From positions 558,001 to 622,000 of the forward strand of contig NZ_CP016443.1 in the NCBI RefSeq assembly GCF_001742165.1: a stretch of DNA of 64,000 nucleotides, in the 5' to 3' direction. The translations under genes and the position numbers were made by a program. The notes under the pieces are model-generated. The model ran no database searches. It saw only the letters and a list, made by a program, of their open reading frames with translations, and was not told the DNA's origin. How positions within the stretch are numbered: the first letter of the stretch is position 1; each line of letters begins with the position of its first letter. Positions 63,350 through 64,000 of this stretch are shown here, piece after piece. The stretch comes from Burkholderia stabilis. Its GTDB lineage: Bacteria; Pseudomonadota; Gammaproteobacteria; Burkholderiales; Burkholderiaceae.

Positions 63350-64000
63350 GACTGCGCCTCCTCGAAGGTGGTCGAAGCGGACACCCCGAGTGTGTTCCCG
63401 AGACACCGGCGCAACGCATCCGAGTCGGCGCCCTCGAACACGCCGAGCACATGCTGGTCGGGCCGCAGCAACACCGCGTTGCCCGGCGTCAGGCCGTAAC
63501 GCGACGCCACTTTCCCTTCGTGATCCCAAAGCACCACACCGTGTGGCGCGTGGGCATCGCGAGGCGGCCGCTCCGGTGCCACCGTCACCACGCGAAGCGG
63601 ATGAATGAACGCGGCGGAATCGAGTGCCATCGCGGCAGCACGTGCCGGCATGTCGTAGATCAGCAGCGTGTAGCCGTTGCCGCCCAAATCGTCGAGCAGC
63701 CAGCCGCACGCGTCGCCGCGCATCACCGGCGCATCGAACGCGGGCGACCCGGGCTTCAGCGCACCGGCGAGCGCGGCGGCGTCGGAGAACTGCCCGACGC
63801 CCGTCAGCACGGACGGACGCGACAGACGCCCGGAATTGACCAGCGTGCGCCCGAACGGCGTCGTGCGCGCGAGCGCGAGCGCCGCGTCGCGCAATACGCT
63901 CACAGACGGACTGTCGGGCGAAATGAAGCGCGCGCTGCGGGTGGAATTGAGAATGTTCTCGTCGGCGGCAAAAACGCGTTCTTCGCCATACGAATCGATC
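63343..64000 (-). CDS. FAD-dependent aromatic monooxygenase, C-terminal part (runs off the window)
   Basis: Only the last 218 codons are inside the window; the gene continues beyond base 64000. The visible part reads DSYGEERVFAADENILNSTRS, later FGRTLVNSGRLSRPSV, then the thioredoxin-like C-terminal domain (YDMPARAAAMALDSAAFIHP, and DGRVA-like KVASRYGLTPGNAVLLRPDQHV). This is typical of MhpA/PheA-type flavin hydroxylases acting on hydroxyphenyl-propionate, phenol or resorcinol compounds. The substrate cannot be told without the N-terminus. Its stop overlaps the DUF2783 start. Confidence 0.88.
   Translation of the reverse strand, partial: IDSYGEERVFAADENILNSTRSARFISPDSPSVSVLRDAALALARTTPFGRTLVNSGRLSRPSVLTGVGQFSDAAALAGALKPGSPAFDAPVMRGDACGWLLDDLGGNGYTLLIYDMPARAAAMALDSAAFIHPLRVVTVAPERPPRDAHAPHGVVLWDHEGKVASRYGLTPGNAVLLRPDQHVLGVFEGADSDALRRCLGNTLGVSASTTFEEAQSW

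Overview
The window is very GC-rich, uses G/C-ending codons throughout, and carries a dense, mixed-strand set of regulators, transporters and catabolic enzymes. This fits a Burkholderia cepacia complex-type betaproteobacterium, most likely a secondary replicon or an accessory-rich chromosomal stretch. The taxonomic call is inference from base composition and remembered gene content. No rRNA, tRNA or CRISPR array was seen.

Layout, left half. A chemoreceptor with a flagellar-type promoter (0.3-2.2 kb) is followed by a sigma-54 activator, a hybrid histidine kinase (2.2-5.6 kb) and a run of small stress-type genes (PRC-barrel, CBS, small basic, membrane or proline-rich proteins; 5.8-8.5 kb). Next come a MipA/OmpV outer membrane protein and a two-gene DNA-repair operon: a FAN1-type VRR-NUC nuclease and a nuclease-DinG helicase, behind a perfect CTGT-N8-ACAG LexA box (9.6-13.6 kb). 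From 13.7 to 19.9 kb lie a PcaR/PobR-type IclR regulator, a MurA paralogue, an HNH endonuclease, and an MHS transporter divergent from an HPPD-like dioxygenase, with PcaR-type operator sequences between the last two. From 19.9 to 27.9 kb lie an Old Yellow Enzyme, a hipBA toxin-antitoxin pair with nested dyads over its promoter, a RibB with a decayed GTP cyclohydrolase II half coupled to an HSL-type esterase, a LuxR-type regulator and a short CDF transporter.

Middle. An S41 peptidase lipoprotein with a DUF4156 lipoprotein, a NarL-type two-component system, a chromosomal KfrA-like coiled-coil protein with GACAT half-sites at its promoter, and a Tat lipoprotein preceded by a 22-bp perfect palindrome fill 28-35.6 kb. 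A TetR regulator then shares one near-identical operator with a CurA-type reductase/monooxygenase pair. A molybdenum hydroxylase locus follows (Fe-S subunit with a 1-nt frameshift, Tat-exported large subunit, tri-heme cytochrome c), then a semialdehyde dehydrogenase and a phosphotransferase.

Right third (45.4-64 kb). A decayed ISNCY-type transposase fragment borders an unusual metabolic island that is still open at the window edge. A MarR regulator sits between a minus-strand unit (hotdog protein, double-EthD protein, class II DAHP synthase paralogue, DHA2 exporter, OYE reductase) and a plus-strand unit (carboxyltransferase, HMG-CoA-reductase-like enzyme, biotin carboxylase, separate biotin carrier, MmgE/PrpD protein). 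Converging on it is a minus-strand unit with a fused indolepyruvate:ferredoxin oxidoreductase, a DUF2783 protein and an aromatic-ring FAD monooxygenase. I do not recognise this combination as a described pathway. It is the best candidate here for an undescribed system, perhaps making or breaking down an aromatic or branched acyl-CoA-derived metabolite.
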